A stretch of 64,000 nucleotides of DNA, taken from Alphaproteobacteria bacterium. GTDB taxonomy: Bacteria > Pseudomonadota > Alphaproteobacteria > Thalassobaculales > Thalassobaculaceae. Where the stretch lies: NCBI GenBank assembly GCA_022822665.1, contig JAJEAR010000062.1:1-64000 (forward strand), given 5' to 3'. A model generated the notes under the pieces. The model ran no database searches and had not been told where the DNA came from. It saw only the letters and a program-made list of their open reading frames with translations. The translations under genes and the position numbers were made by a program. Each line of letters begins with the position of its first letter. The stretch's first letter is position 1. Of this stretch, positions 37,216-46,998 are shown in pieces.

Positions 37216-39012
37216 ATGGACTACAGTGGCATCGGCAATCTCGCAACTGCCTTCTTCGACCAGGCGGACCGTCGCGCGGATCAGCCGTTTCTGTGGGCAA
37301 AGCGCGACGGCAGCTACCGGTCATGGTCGTGGCAGGCCGTCTCGGACGAGGTATGCCGGCTGGCCGCGGGTCTCGTCGACCTCGGGGTCACCGACGGCGA
37401 CCGGGTCGTCATCGTCTCGGAAAACCGGCCCGAGTGGGTGGTGGCCGACCTTGCGGTGATGGCGATCGGTGCGCTGAGTGTTCCGACCTACATCACCAAC
37501 ACGACAGAGGACACGCGCCACATCATCGAGCACTCCGGCGCGCGCGCCGCGATCGTGTCCACCGATGCCCTGATGGACACCGTCGTGGCGGCGGCCGAGG
37601 CGGTGCCGGAGTGCACGCATGTCATCATGATCGACGAGGGCGGGGCCCGCGAGGCGGCCGAAGGAACCCGTATCCTGCCGCTTTCGGGGATTCCCGATCC
37701 CGGGTCGGACCGGGCCGCGCTCATCCGGCGCAACGCCCGTGCCATCGCGCGCGATGCGCTGTGCTGCCTGATCTACACGTCCGGAACCGGCGGTCGGCCG
37801 AAGGGCGTAATGCTGACGCACGCCTCGATCCTGGCCAACTGCGCCGGTGCCCACGACCTGCTGGCGGAGATCGGCATCGGGGACGAGACCTTCCTGTCCC
37901 TGCTGCCGCTCTCGCATGCCTACGAACACACCGCCGGACTGATGTTTCCGATCACCATCGGCGCCCAGATCTACTACGCGGAGGGGCCGGACCGCGTCGC
38001 CCAGAACCTGCAGGAGGCGCGCCCGACGATCATGACGGCGGTGCCCCGGCTCTACGAGGTGCTGCACGAGCGCATACGGCGCGGCGTGGACCAGGCCGGC
38101 GGACTACGGGCAACGCTGTTTCACCGCGCGGTGGCGACCGGGCGGAGGCGCATCGAGGACCCGGGCTCGCTCACGGTTTCCGACCGCCTGCTCGATCCCC
38201 TGCTCGACCGGCTGGTCAGGCGCAAGGTCGCGGACCGGTTCGGAGGCCGGCTCAAGGCGTTTGTTTCCGGCGGTGCCGCGCTCAACCGCGATGTCGGCCT
38301 GTTCTTCCTCTCGCTCGGGGTGCGAATTCTCCAGGGCTACGGCCAGACCGAGACGTCGCCGATCGTCAGCTGTAACCGGCCCGGTCGGATCCGCATCGAA
38401 ACCGTCGGTCCGCCGTTCACGGGGGTCGAGTTGCGGATCGCGGACGACGGGGAGATCCTGGTGCGCGGTGACCTGCTGATGAAGGGCTACTGGCGCGACC
38501 AGGAGAGCACCGACGCCACCATCGTCGAGGGATGGCTGCATACCGGCGACATCGGCGTAATCGACGCCGACGGAGCGCTGTGCATTACCGATCGCAAGAA
38601 GGACATCATCGTGAATTCCGGCGGCGATACCCTGTCGCCGGCCCGGGTCGAGGGATTCCTCACGCTTCATGCCGACATTGCCCAGGCCATGGTCTCCGGC
38701 GACCGCCGGCCGTGGCTGGCGGCGGTGGTGGTTCCCTCCGAAGAGTGCATCAGGGAATGGTCTTCCCGGCTGGAAATGCCGGATCTCGCGGCACTCGCCG
38801 ATGACGACAGCTTCAGGGCTGCGCTCGCCGATCGCGTCAACGAGATCAACGCCACGCTCTCCCCCGTCGAAAGGGTCCGGCGCATCATCGTCGCGAGCGA
38901 GCCGTTTACCACCGACAACGGCCTGATGACACCGACGCTGAAGGTCAGGCGGCACAAGGTCATGGAGATCTACGGCGGCGCGCTGGACCGCCTGTACGAC
39001 CGCGGCGCCTGA
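37216..39012 (+). CDS. fadD: Long-chain acyl-CoA synthetase (AMP-dependent)
   Basis: This 598-residue enzyme activates fatty acids to acyl-CoA through an acyl-adenylate. The ATG at 37216 sits 7 bases after gaaggg; earlier in-frame starts at 37129 and 37210 lack good spacing. The adenylate motif LIYTSGTGGRPKGVMLTHAS has G where T is usual (SGTTG). Other landmarks are the GYGQTETSPIVSCN and WLHTGDIGVIDADG motifs and the ITDRKKDIIVNSGGD hinge. The closest architecture is the FadD15-type long-chain synthetase. It could feed the EtfAB and hydroxyacyl-CoA dehydrogenase system. Confidence 0.93.
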   Translation: MDYSGIGNLATAFFDQADRRADQPFLWAKRDGSYRSWSWQAVSDEVCRLAAGLVDLGVTDGDRVVIVSENRPEWVVADLAVMAIGALSVPTYITNTTEDTRHIIEHSGARAAIVSTDALMDTVVAAAEAVPECTHVIMIDEGGAREAAEGTRILPLSGIPDPGSDRAALIRRNARAIARDALCCLIYTSGTGGRPKGVMLTHASILANCAGAHDLLAEIGIGDETFLSLLPLSHAYEHTAGLMFPITIGAQIYYAEGPDRVAQNLQEARPTIMTAVPRLYEVLHERIRRGVDQAGGLRATLFHRAVATGRRRIEDPGSLTVSDRLLDPLLDRLVRRKVADRFGGRLKAFVSGGAALNRDVGLFFLSLGVRILQGYGQTETSPIVSCNRPGRIRIETVGPPFTGVELRIADDGEILVRGDLLMKGYWRDQESTDATIVEGWLHTGDIGVIDADGALCITDRKKDIIVNSGGDTLSPARVEGFLTLHADIAQAMVSGDRRPWLAAVVVPSEECIREWSSRLEMPDLAALADDDSFRAALADRVNEINATLSPVERVRRIIVASEPFTTDNGLMTPTLKVRRHKVMEIYGGALDRLYDRGA

Positions 39013-39458
39013 CAGCCGGTATCACGGCGAGACTGGCCGGACCGAACACCGGCGCGGCACCGGCGCGCGTGCTTCCCCTCCCCGCACATCGTGCGATCAC
39101 AGCAAGTGTGCTCACGATTTCAACAGATAGTCGCCAAAAAATTGGCGATTGATCTACCAAATCCCCACTTCACATGAAATTTCGATGAGAAATCGACACT
39201 CGCTGCACGGTTCAGTCTCTGGCTACGCCTGCGGTAAACTCCCGGGCTCGGAACCGGTACACCGGCATCGGGAACAGCAGTAACGGCAGCATGACCATGG
39301 TGCTCCCCGGCCGCGACAGACCGGTTCCCCTGCACGCGCGTGGCGGTGCGTTCGAGGCATGATACTGTCGCCGCAACGAGACCCGCATTCCGCAGCGCCC
39401 TGTCGCCACCAGCCGACCGCGGCGGGTCGGGACCGACAAGGATGTGAAGGAACGGTGC
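39013..39458. other. 446-base intergenic region with an AT-rich core
   Basis: There is no gene. An AT-rich core at about 39110-39215 contrasts with the flanking DNA and holds a hairpin, listed separately, and a small ATTTC/GAAAT inverted pair at about 39179-39193. A possible -10 (GATACT, 39361-39366) lies 92 bases before the dehydrogenase ATG. Confidence 0.5.
39131..39148. repeat. Seven-bp inverted repeat with AAAA loop in an AT-rich island
   Basis: TCGCCAA and TTGGCGA flank AAAA. It lies 119 bases after the fadD stop. A weak T-rich stretch follows (ttgatct), so a poor terminator or an operator are both possible. Confidence 0.4.
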
Positions 39459-40238
39459 ATGGAACGGGTACTCCTGGTGACCGGTGGCGGGCGCGGGATC
39501 GGTGCTGCGACGGTCCGTCTTGCCGCGGCCGCCGGCTTTGCCGTCGCGATCAACTACCGGGAGCGTGCCGACGCGGCCGAAACGCTTGCCCACGAGATCG
39601 AGGCCGGCGGACACCGGGCGATCGCGGTTCGGGCCGACGTCGCCGACGACTCTGCGGTCGGGGACATGTTCCGCACCGTCGACGACGCGTTCGGTCCGGT
39701 CACCGCGCTCGTGAACAGCGCGGGTGTCGACGGGGGCGCGTTCCGGGTTTCGGACTTCCGCCCGGACGTACTCGATACGCTGTTCCGCACCAATGTCGTG
39801 GGCACCATGCTCTGCTGCCGCGAGGCGGTGCGGCGGATGTCGACCCGCCTCGGGTTCGGGGGCGGAGCCATCGTCAACGTCTCCTCGATGGCGGGCACGA
39901 TCGGCGGGCGTCCGGGCAAGAGCCATTACGCGGCATCCAAGGCGGCGATCGACGCGTTCACCGTCGGCCTCGCGCGCGAGGTTGCCCGCGAAGGCATCCG
40001 GGTCAACGCAATCCGTCCCGGTGTAACCCTGACCGACATGACCGCCCCGGTCCGCGACAACCAGGCCGAACACGATCACGTCTCCGCAACGATCGCCATG
40101 GGCCGACCGGCCGAGGCTGACGAGGTTGCGGGCCCGATCCTCTATCTGCTTTCCGACGCCGCGTCCTTCATCTCGGGCGCCTGCCTCGATGCATCGGGCG
40201 GCGGCTTCGTCATCGACCGCGGTCGCAACGGTCAGTGA
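39459..40238 (+). CDS. Short-chain dehydrogenase/reductase, FabG-like
   Basis: This 259-residue oxidoreductase starts at the ATG at 39459 (ribosome site aagga), not the GTG at 39444. The cofactor motif is LLVTGGGRGIGAATVRLA; AINYRERAD after strand 2 suggests NADP preference. The catalytic residues are in IVNVSSMAGTIGG and HYAASKAAIDAFT, and NSAG is the structural motif. The substrate is unknown. The gene stands alone, with no partner within 400 bases on either side on its strand. Confidence 0.9.
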   Translation: MERVLLVTGGGRGIGAATVRLAAAAGFAVAINYRERADAAETLAHEIEAGGHRAIAVRADVADDSAVGDMFRTVDDAFGPVTALVNSAGVDGGAFRVSDFRPDVLDTLFRTNVVGTMLCCREAVRRMSTRLGFGGGAIVNVSSMAGTIGGRPGKSHYAASKAAIDAFTVGLAREVAREGIRVNAIRPGVTLTDMTAPVRDNQAEHDHVSATIAMGRPAEADEVAGPILYLLSDAASFISGACLDASGGGFVIDRGRNGQ

Positions 40239-40534
40239 CTGCTCGGAAGTTCAATGATGATCCCGACTTTCTGCCCCGGGGCATCGGTACCGCCGATACA
40301 GGAAGGCGACCGGCAAAGATGGAGCGGGTCATGCGCGAACGGCGTCGCCAATGGGTTCGTTTGCCGGATCAGGCCCGAACGGAAGTCTGCACCCGGCAAT
40401 CGGCGCCCTGAGAGGCCCGCCCCCTGGAACTGCGAGCCAGTACCGATTGATCACGCAGGAACCTGACTTCCGGGCACGGCATTGTTCGGTTCATGCGGGT
40501 GAATGCGCGGGCGGACCGGGGTAGGTTGCGCCTG
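40239..40534. other. 296-base stretch without a gene
   Basis: I see nothing supportable here: no ribosome site, conserved motif or repeat. It lies between the dehydrogenase and the damaged toxin gene, which points toward it. Confidence 0.5.
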
Positions 40535-40783
40535 TCACTTCGGGCCCTGCAGGGCGGCATGTCGGAGAGGAAGGAACAGTCGCATCGGGTCGTCAGTGAG
40601 CGGGACAAAGCCAAAACTGTCGTAGAAGTGTTTCGCGTCCTCGTGCGCGGCATCCATTCCCACGGCGTGCATCGCCACGGTCTCGCCGGCGGCCACGGTC
40701 CGCTCGACCGCATCGGCGAGAAGCATGCGACCGAGACCACGCCCGTGCGTTGATCGGCTCGATAACGAGCACATCGGACCCGG
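40535..40783 (-). pseudogene. GNAT-family toxin, C-terminal remnant (TacT-like)
   Basis: Only the second half of a GNAT acetyltransferase toxin remains. The acetyl-CoA pyrophosphate loop HGRGLGRMLLADAVERTV is present, followed by VAMHAVGMDAAHEDAKHFYD, SFGFVPL and MRLFLPL, the usual end of TacT-type toxins. Intact toxins are roughly twice as long, and their gene normally starts right at the antitoxin stop. Here that stop at 40784 is followed within about 20 bases by the middle of the toxin domain, so the N-terminal half has been deleted. It is presumably inactive. Confidence 0.75.
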
Positions 40784-41071
40784 TCAACGCGAGTCGACGC
40801 GCCGGATGTGTTCCGTAAGGGCCACGCGGAGGCGGTCGTTCGGCGACGACGGATCGGAGAGCGCCTCGAAGAACCGCGTCGCATCCTCGCGGGCAAGTGC
40901 GACGGTCTCGTGACGACGAACGACTTTCTCCGCGTTCTCCAGTGCGCTGGACAGGACGAATGCGTTGACGGTCTTGCCTTCGATTTGGGCCGCCTGCTCG
41001 ATACGCTGCTTCGCCGTCTTGCTGAGCCTCAGATTGATACGCTCGCTTCGGGCCGTATCGGTCTGAGCCAT
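40784..41071 (-). CDS. DUF1778 family antitoxin (TacA-like, ribbon-helix-helix)
   Basis: This 95-residue protein has an N-terminal ribbon-helix-helix DNA-binding part (SERINLRLSKTAKQRIEQAA, then AFVLSSALENAEKVV) and a C-terminal segment that would wrap and neutralise the toxin (LAREDATRFFEALSDPSSPN). It is preceded by a G-rich ribosome site. In TacAT systems the toxin acetylates aminoacyl-tRNA and this protein blocks it and represses the operon. It is intact while its toxin is broken, so it may survive as a simple repressor or by chance. Confidence 0.88.
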   Translation of the reverse strand: MAQTDTARSERINLRLSKTAKQRIEQAAQIEGKTVNAFVLSSALENAEKVVRRHETVALAREDATRFFEALSDPSSPNDRLRVALTEHIRRVDSR

Positions 41072-41680
41072 GACATTCCCCCCTTTTCCGGAATCCGAGC
41101 GTACGTCGTTTCGGTGCCTCTCGAAAGGCCGGGAGGACTCTCATGACGGTGGAACGGGAGCCATGATCGATCGCGTTGTGATGCGCGGCCTTCGCCAGCA
41201 CCGGCGGTTTGCCGCACGACTCGCACAGACCCGAAGACAACTCAAACTGGTCAAACAGCAAGTTCACGGTCTCCTCAGGTTTGTAGCACCCCCAAGCCGC
41301 CCCCGGCCCTCCTCTTCTTGACAGTAGATCAGGTAAACGGGGGACAACAGGCCGCAACCGAAATCAAGATGCGCGGGCCTGGGCGTTTTCCCTGTCGGCA
41401 TCGAAGCCGCGATAACCGGTCACGCTCAGGCCTGCCTCTCCCGAAAGCTGCATTTCCGCCCTGCCATCGTCGCCTGGCGGCTTCGCGCATGATCTGAAAG
41501 ACCTCGCAACGACCATCGGGTGGGTGTTTGTCCGCGTCTGCGCCGGATCGTGAAGATGACGAAGGGCCGCACCGGGCCGGGCTTCGACTGATCTGCTGCT
41601 GTCGCTTGCCGGACCTGACAGGGTGGCGATGATCTTGCGTCCCTCACCGGCCCGTTCACCGCAATCACGCGGTGATGGCC
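41072..41680. other. 609-base stretch without a supportable gene
   Basis: On the minus strand a frame from about 41268 downward has a fair ribosome site (gaggagacc) before a GTG and a CxxC pair, but it continues into a frame that shadows the antitoxin gene and matches nothing I know. Nothing else stands out. The antitoxin promoter should be at the left edge. Confidence 0.45.
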
Positions 41681-43315
41681 TCAGTCCGTCAGGAACTCCC
41701 CGAAGGTCCAGTCCCGGCCTGGGGCGACGCTGAACAGCGCCCTGGTGTACTCGTGGCTGGGGTTGGCAAAGATCTCCGCCGCATCGCCGTATTCGACCAC
41801 CTTGCCGGCACTCATGACCGCGAGCCGGTCGCACACCTGGGCCGCCACCCGCAGGTCGTGGGTGATGAACAGCATCGCGAGGTCGAGCTGGATGCGGATG
41901 TCGTCGAGCAGGTCCATGACCTGGGCCTGGACGGAGACATCGAGCGCCGAGACCGCCTCGTCGGCGATCAGCAGCTCCGGTTCCATCGCGAGCGCCCGGG
42001 CAATGCACAGCCGCTGGCGCTGGCCGCCGGAGAACTGGTGCGGATAGCGGTCGAGCGCATCCGGGTCGAGCTGCACCAGCCCCATCAACTCACGCGCCCG
42101 CGCCACGGCCGCGTCACGCGACTGGCCGAAGTTCATCGGGCCCTCGATGATCGATGCGCCGACCATGCGCCTGGGGTTCAGCGACCGGTACGGGTCCTGG
42201 AACACGATCTGGATGCGCCGCCTGTGGCTGCGCATCTGCCCGACCGACACCCGCGCGATCTCGTCGTCATCGATGTAGATCCGCCCGCCGGTCGGATCGA
42301 TCAGACGGGCAATGCACCGCGCCACCGTGGTCTTGCCCGATCCCGATTCACCGACGATGCCGAGGGTCTCGCCGCGCCGGATCTCGATGTTGACGTCCTG
42401 GGCCGCCACCACCGAGCGCTTGGACTGGAACATTCCGCCCTGGCTGTAGGTCATGGCCAGTTCCTCGGTGCGCAGCACCACCGGTTCGGCGCGGCGGGTC
42501 TCGCGGTGGCGCGGAACCAGGCTCGGAACAGACGAGATCAGCATCTTGGTATAGGGATGATCCGGACGCTTGAGGACCTGTTCGGTCGTCCCCTGCTCGA
42601 CAATGCGTCCCCACTGCATCACCGCGACCCGGTCGGCGATTTCCGCCACCACCCCGAAGTCGTGGGTAATGAACAGCACCCCGGTATCGTGTCGCTCCTG
42701 CAGGTCCTTGATCAGCTGCAGGATCTGGGCCTGGGTGGTGACATCGAGTGCCGTGGTCGGCTCGTCCGCGATCAGCAGCACAGGATCAAGAACCAGGGCC
42801 ATGGCGATCATGATCCGCTGGCGCTGGCCGCCGGACAGCTGGTGCGGATAGGAGCTGAACAGCCGCCGGGGATCGGGCAGGTGCACCTGCTCCATGATAT
42901 CGAGGATCTTCGCGGTCCGGGCCGGCTGGTCGAGCGATGTATGCGTCTGCAGCACCTCGTCGATCTGGCGTCCGCAGGACATCACCGGGTTGAGCGCCGT
43001 CATCGGCTCCTGGAAGATCATCGACATGCGCGTGCACCTGAGGTCGCGCAGCCTGTCCTCCGTCGCCTGGCGCAGCTCCTCGCCTTCCAGCCGGATCGAG
43101 CCGGCGACCGCGGTCAGCTGGTCCTTCGGCAGCAGTCCCATGACGCTGTGCGCGGTCACCGACTTCCCCGAGCCCGACTCGCCGACCAGGCACAGGATCT
43201 CGCGTTGTCCGACATGCAGGTCGATTTCCTCGATCGCATGTCGGCGGTCAGTCCCCTTGGGCAACTCGACGGTCAGGCCGGAGACCGTCAGCACGGTTTC
43301 GGTGTCCAACGACAT
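41681..43315 (-). CDS. Oligopeptide ABC transporter, fused ATPase (DppD-DppF type)
   Basis: Two complete ATPase modules are joined in 544 residues. The first has Walker [12 protein letters not shown] (about residues 45-54) and signature LSGGQRQR. The second begins near residue 285 with [14 protein letters not shown] and signature FSGGQRQR. The Walker B regions are [14 protein letters not shown] and [14 protein letters not shown]. This layout resembles GsiA/YliA. The ATG at 43315 is chosen because the ORF upstream of it translates the intergenic region. It powers the permeases encoded just upstream at 43323-45211. Confidence 0.93.
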   Translation of the reverse strand: MSLDTETVLTVSGLTVELPKGTDRRHAIEEIDLHVGQREILCLVGESGSGKSVTAHSVMGLLPKDQLTAVAGSIRLEGEELRQATEDRLRDLRCTRMSMIFQEPMTALNPVMSCGRQIDEVLQTHTSLDQPARTAKILDIMEQVHLPDPRRLFSSYPHQLSGGQRQRIMIAMALVLDPVLLIADEPTTALDVTTQAQILQLIKDLQERHDTGVLFITHDFGVVAEIADRVAVMQWGRIVEQGTTEQVLKRPDHPYTKMLISSVPSLVPRHRETRRAEPVVLRTEELAMTYSQGGMFQSKRSVVAAQDVNIEIRRGETLGIVGESGSGKTTVARCIARLIDPTGGRIYIDDDEIARVSVGQMRSHRRRIQIVFQDPYRSLNPRRMVGASIIEGPMNFGQSRDAAVARARELMGLVQLDPDALDRYPHQFSGGQRQRLCIARALAMEPELLIADEAVSALDVSVQAQVMDLLDDIRIQLDLAMLFITHDLRVAAQVCDRLAVMSAGKVVEYGDAAEIFANPSHEYTRALFSVAPGRDWTFGEFLTD

Positions 43316-43322
43316 GGTCTGC

Positions 43323-44273
43323 CTACATCCGTTTCTCGAGACGCGGATCCAGGGTATCGCGCAGCCCGTCACCCAGCATGTTCACTGCCAGCACGGTGAC
43401 CGCGAGGAACAGGCCCGGGAACAGGATGTTGTGCGGGAAGATCCTGAACAGCAGCCGGCCCTCGGCCATGATGTTGCCCCAGGTCGGGATTTCCGGCGGG
43501 ATACCGACGCCCAGGAACGACAGGATCGCCTCCACCAGGATGGCGGAGGCCACGATGTAGGTTCCCATGACGATGAGCGGCGCCACCGTGTTCGGCAGCA
43601 CGTGCCGGATCAGCAGCAACGGCAGCCGGGTCCCCACCGAGATGGCGGCCTCCACGTAGGGTTCCTCACGGATCGACAGGACGATCGAGCGTACGAGACG
43701 CACCACGCGCGGCACTTCGGGAATGGTAATGGCGAGGATCACCGTATCCAGGCCGGCACTCGACAGCGAGACCAGGGCGATCGCCAGCAGGATACCGGGG
43801 ATGGCCATCAGGCCGTCCATCACCCGCATGATGATCCCGTCGAGCCAGCGCACGTAGCCCGAGATCAGTCCGACTACCAGGCCGATGGCAATCGAAAGGC
43901 CCGCGACCGACAGCCCGACAATGAGCGAGACCCGTGTTCCGTAGATCACGCGGCTGTAGGTGTCCCGGCCCAGGGTGTCGGTGCCCATCCGGTACACCCA
44001 GCCCTGCGAACCGTCGGCGGCGGTGTCGGTCAGTTCGGTACCCGGCACCTTGTTTCGCCACGCCGGGTTGATTTCGGCGGGATCCATGGTGCCGAGGAAG
44101 GGCGCCATGATGGCAACCAGGAGCATCACCGCCATGACCGCACCGCCGATCACCACGCTCTGGTTGCGCGCCAGCCGCTGCCATATCGACAGCTTGCGCG
44201 CCGCCGCATCCGCGCTGGCTGCCGCATCGACCAGGCCGGCGGTTTGCTGGCGCAGTTCGCTCAGATCGCTCAA
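43323..44273 (-). CDS. Oligopeptide ABC transporter permease, DppC type
   Basis: This 316-residue inner-membrane permease has a cytoplasmic N-terminus, a first helix (SVVIGGAVMAVMLLVAIMAP), the family phrase RMGTDTLGRDTYSRVIYGTR and an EAA loop (EEPYVEAAISVGTRLPLLL, then HVLPNTVAPLIVM). It starts within the dppB stop (4-base overlap) and ends 7 bases before the ATPase gene, so the operon order is binding protein, DppB, DppC, ATPase. It pairs with the DppB type permease. Confidence 0.94.
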   Translation of the reverse strand: MSDLSELRQQTAGLVDAAASADAAARKLSIWQRLARNQSVVIGGAVMAVMLLVAIMAPFLGTMDPAEINPAWRNKVPGTELTDTAADGSQGWVYRMGTDTLGRDTYSRVIYGTRVSLIVGLSVAGLSIAIGLVVGLISGYVRWLDGIIMRVMDGLMAIPGILLAIALVSLSSAGLDTVILAITIPEVPRVVRLVRSIVLSIREEPYVEAAISVGTRLPLLLIRHVLPNTVAPLIVMGTYIVASAILVEAILSFLGVGIPPEIPTWGNIMAEGRLLFRIFPHNILFPGLFLAVTVLAVNMLGDGLRDTLDPRLEKRM

Positions 44274-45211
44274 TACCTGATCCTCGGGTCAAGAAAGCTG
44301 TAGGTGAGGTCGATCAGCAGGTTGATCAGTACGTACACGCCCGAGAACACCAGGATCACCGCCTGGATCGTCGGGTAGTCGCGCCCGAGCACGGCATCGA
44401 CCGTCAGCCGGCCAAGGCCCGGGATGTTGTAGACACTCTCGGTCACCACCACGCCGCTGATCAGCAGCGCCACCCCGATCCCGATCACGGTCACGATCGG
44501 AACCGCGGCGTTGCGCAGCGCATGGCGCAACAGCACCACCCGGTTGGGCAATCCCTTCGCGTAGGCGGTGCGGATGTAGTCCTCGCCCAGGACCTCCAGC
44601 ACGCTCGCGCGCGTGATGCGGGCGATCAGCGCGATGTAGATCACGGAAAGCGTGATGCTCGGCAGGATCAGGCGGTGGATGAAGGGCCAGAACCCGTCCG
44701 CCAGTTCCTTGTAGCCCTGGACCGGGAACATCTTGAACTGCATCGCGAACAGGTAGATCAGGATGTAGCCGACAACGAATACCGGCACCGAGAAGCCGAA
44801 TACCGAGAACCCCATGACGCAACGATCAAGCCAGGTTCCGTGGCGGTAGGCCGCGATCACCCCGATGGGCACCGCGACCAGCACAGTGATCACCAGGGTG
44901 GTGATCGCGAGCGCGACCGTGGGTTCCACCCTGAGCAGGATCAGCTCCGTCACGTCCTTCTTGAAGAAATAGGACTGGCCCAGGTCACCCTGCAACAGGT
45001 CGCCGAACCAGATGCCGAGCTGCACCAGTATCGGCTCGTCCAGGCCAAGTGTCTCGCGGATTTCCGCGATCTGCTGCGGCGTCCCGTTGTCGCCGGCAAG
45101 CACCGCTGCCGGATCGCCCGGGGTCATTCGCAGCATCAGGAAGACGAACAGGGCCACCATTCCGAGAACCGGAATGGTGGCCGCAAGCCTCCGCATCAGA
45201 AAACTGTACAC
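44270..45211 (-). CDS. Oligopeptide ABC transporter permease, DppB type
   Basis: This 313-residue permease opens with the classic DppB N-terminus (MYSFLMRRLAATIPVLGMVA and MLRMTPGDPAAVLAGDNG). The EAA loop (EDYIRTAYAKGLPNRVVLLR, then HALRNAAVPIVTVIG) contacts the ATPase. It follows the binding-protein gene by 27 bases and overlaps the DppC-type gene by 4. Substrates of this family range from peptides to nickel, glutathione and betaine-like compounds, so specificity must come from the binding protein. Confidence 0.94.
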   Translation of the reverse strand: MYSFLMRRLAATIPVLGMVALFVFLMLRMTPGDPAAVLAGDNGTPQQIAEIRETLGLDEPILVQLGIWFGDLLQGDLGQSYFFKKDVTELILLRVEPTVALAITTLVITVLVAVPIGVIAAYRHGTWLDRCVMGFSVFGFSVPVFVVGYILIYLFAMQFKMFPVQGYKELADGFWPFIHRLILPSITLSVIYIALIARITRASVLEVLGEDYIRTAYAKGLPNRVVLLRHALRNAAVPIVTVIGIGVALLISGVVVTESVYNIPGLGRLTVDAVLGRDYPTIQAVILVFSGVYVLINLLIDLTYSFLDPRIRY

Positions 45212-45238
45212 TGTTTCTGACCTGTTCGTTGCTCCCCG

Positions 45239-46822
45239 CTACTTCTTGGTAATGTTCCAGAAATAGCTGACCGGACCGTCAAGGACGCCGTCAAGCCGAT
45301 CGCTCCGGTAGGCAACCGGACGATACCACTGCCCGCCATGGGCATGGGTGACGACCTCCATGGCCCGGATCTGGATCTGCTCGGCGATCTCCTTCTGCTT
45401 CGCCGCATCGGTCTCACGCGCAAAGGCGTCGCGCAACGCTTCCATCTCCTCGTCGCACGGCCAGCCGAACCACGCGGCATCACACCCGGCATTGAAGCCG
45501 GCAGCCATGATCGGGTTCAGGATGTCGGCCGCGGTCCACGAGGTCATGAACACGTTCCAGCCGCCTTCCGACGGATGCTCGCGCTTGGCGCGACGCGCGA
45601 CCAGGGTCTGCCAGTCCATCGCCTGCAGGTCGGTCACGAAACCGCCCTTCTCGAGGTTCGCCTTCGCCACCGGGCCGAGGTTGTTCAGCACGTTGACGTC
45701 GGTCGACTGCATGATGACGATCGGGGTGCCGTCGTATCCGGCTTCCTTGAGCAGCTTCTTGGACAGTTCGAAGTCCGACTTCAGCACGATGTCGGCACCG
45801 GCATCGGTCGCAAGCGCCGAGCCGCAGATGAACATCGCGGCGCATTCCTTGTAGTAGGCCGGATCGCCGATGGTTGCCTGCATGAAGTCCTTCTGGTTGA
45901 TCGACGCAAGGGCCGCCCGGCGGATCTTGACGTTGTCAAACGGCGGATGCAGGTGATTGAGCCGGAACATGAACTGGGCGCCAAGCGGGTTGATGACCTT
46001 GAGCGCCACGTTCTCGTCGCCCTCGAGCAACGGCAACAGGTCGTTGGGCGGGGATTCGATGTAGTCGATCTCGCCCTCGATCAGCGAATTGACCGCCGTC
46101 TGGTGATCCTTCACCGATAGCCACTCGACGGCCTCGACCTTGACGACCTTGCCTCCCGACGCCCAGCTCGGGGTTTCGCTCCGCGGCTGGTAGTTGTCAT
46201 TGCGCGTAAACAGCACGGTGTCGCCGGGCTTCCAGTTCTCGACGTCGAAGACAAACGGGCCCGAGCCGATATACTCGGAGATCTGCTCGCTCGACGGCGT
46301 GGCCGCAACACTGGCCGGCATGATGAACGGCACGTTGGAGCTCGGCTTGGCAAGCGACATGGTGACGAGACCGTAGGGCTCCTTGAGCACCATCGTGAAA
46401 GTCCGGTCATCGACGGCCTGCATGTCGGCAACGAATTCCATCAGCTTCTGGCCCATGGAATCCTTGCTGCCCCAGCGCTGGATGGAGGGGATGACGTCGG
46501 CCGACGTCACCGGCGACCCGTCGTGCCAGGCAAGACCCGGACGCAGGGTGAAGGTGTAGGTCAACTTGTCGGCGCTGACCTCGTAGCTCTCGACCATCTG
46601 CGGATGAACGTCGGTATTCGCGTCCATCGCGAACAGCGTGTCGTACACCATGTACCCGTAGTTGCGGGACATGTAGGCAGTGGTCCAGATCGGATCGACG
46701 ATCTTCAGATCCGAGTGCATGACAACACGCAGCGTCTGGTCTGCCGAGGCCGGCGCAGACATCACGGCGCCGGCAACAAGGGCTGCCCCGGCCGCGAGGC
46801 CGATTGGCAAGTTGGGTCGCAT
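45239..46822 (-). CDS. Periplasmic substrate-binding protein, family 5 (peptide/nickel type)
   Basis: This 527-residue secreted protein captures the substrate for the importer. The ATG at 46822, with an excellent ribosome site (gggggagg), gives a signal peptide (GLAAGAALVAGAVMSAPASA). The conserved family-5 features are YGYMVYDTLFAMD, YTFTLRPGLAWHDGSPVTSA, YIGSGPFVFDVENWKPGD, and the C-terminal WFGWPCDEEMEAL. The ligand cannot be read from sequence, but the neighbours (amidohydrolase, DUF1638 and corrinoid proteins) suggest a small methylated or amide compound rather than ordinary peptides. Confidence 0.93.
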   Translation of the reverse strand: MRPNLPIGLAAGAALVAGAVMSAPASADQTLRVVMHSDLKIVDPIWTTAYMSRNYGYMVYDTLFAMDANTDVHPQMVESYEVSADKLTYTFTLRPGLAWHDGSPVTSADVIPSIQRWGSKDSMGQKLMEFVADMQAVDDRTFTMVLKEPYGLVTMSLAKPSSNVPFIMPASVAATPSSEQISEYIGSGPFVFDVENWKPGDTVLFTRNDNYQPRSETPSWASGGKVVKVEAVEWLSVKDHQTAVNSLIEGEIDYIESPPNDLLPLLEGDENVALKVINPLGAQFMFRLNHLHPPFDNVKIRRAALASINQKDFMQATIGDPAYYKECAAMFICGSALATDAGADIVLKSDFELSKKLLKEAGYDGTPIVIMQSTDVNVLNNLGPVAKANLEKGGFVTDLQAMDWQTLVARRAKREHPSEGGWNVFMTSWTAADILNPIMAAGFNAGCDAAWFGWPCDEEMEALRDAFARETDAAKQKEIAEQIQIRAMEVVTHAHGGQWYRPVAYRSDRLDGVLDGPVSYFWNITKK

Positions 46823-46998
46823 CAGGGTACCTCCCCCGGTAGTGAATGGGTATTGGCGTCTACGAGAGATCACGCGACATGGTGCACGTGCCGTCGCGGC
46901 ATCGTCAATGATGCTCATGGCGCGACGGCACACACCGGTCAGGCCGCGTGCGAACACCGTGACCACGGCCCGTCCGTTTCCGGCTGGACGGGCCCCGC

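Noticed and set aside
41072..41357. Minus-strand frame with a CxxC pair as a small gene
   Set aside because: It has a fair ribosome site, but the frame runs on as a shadow of the antitoxin gene and resembles no known protein.
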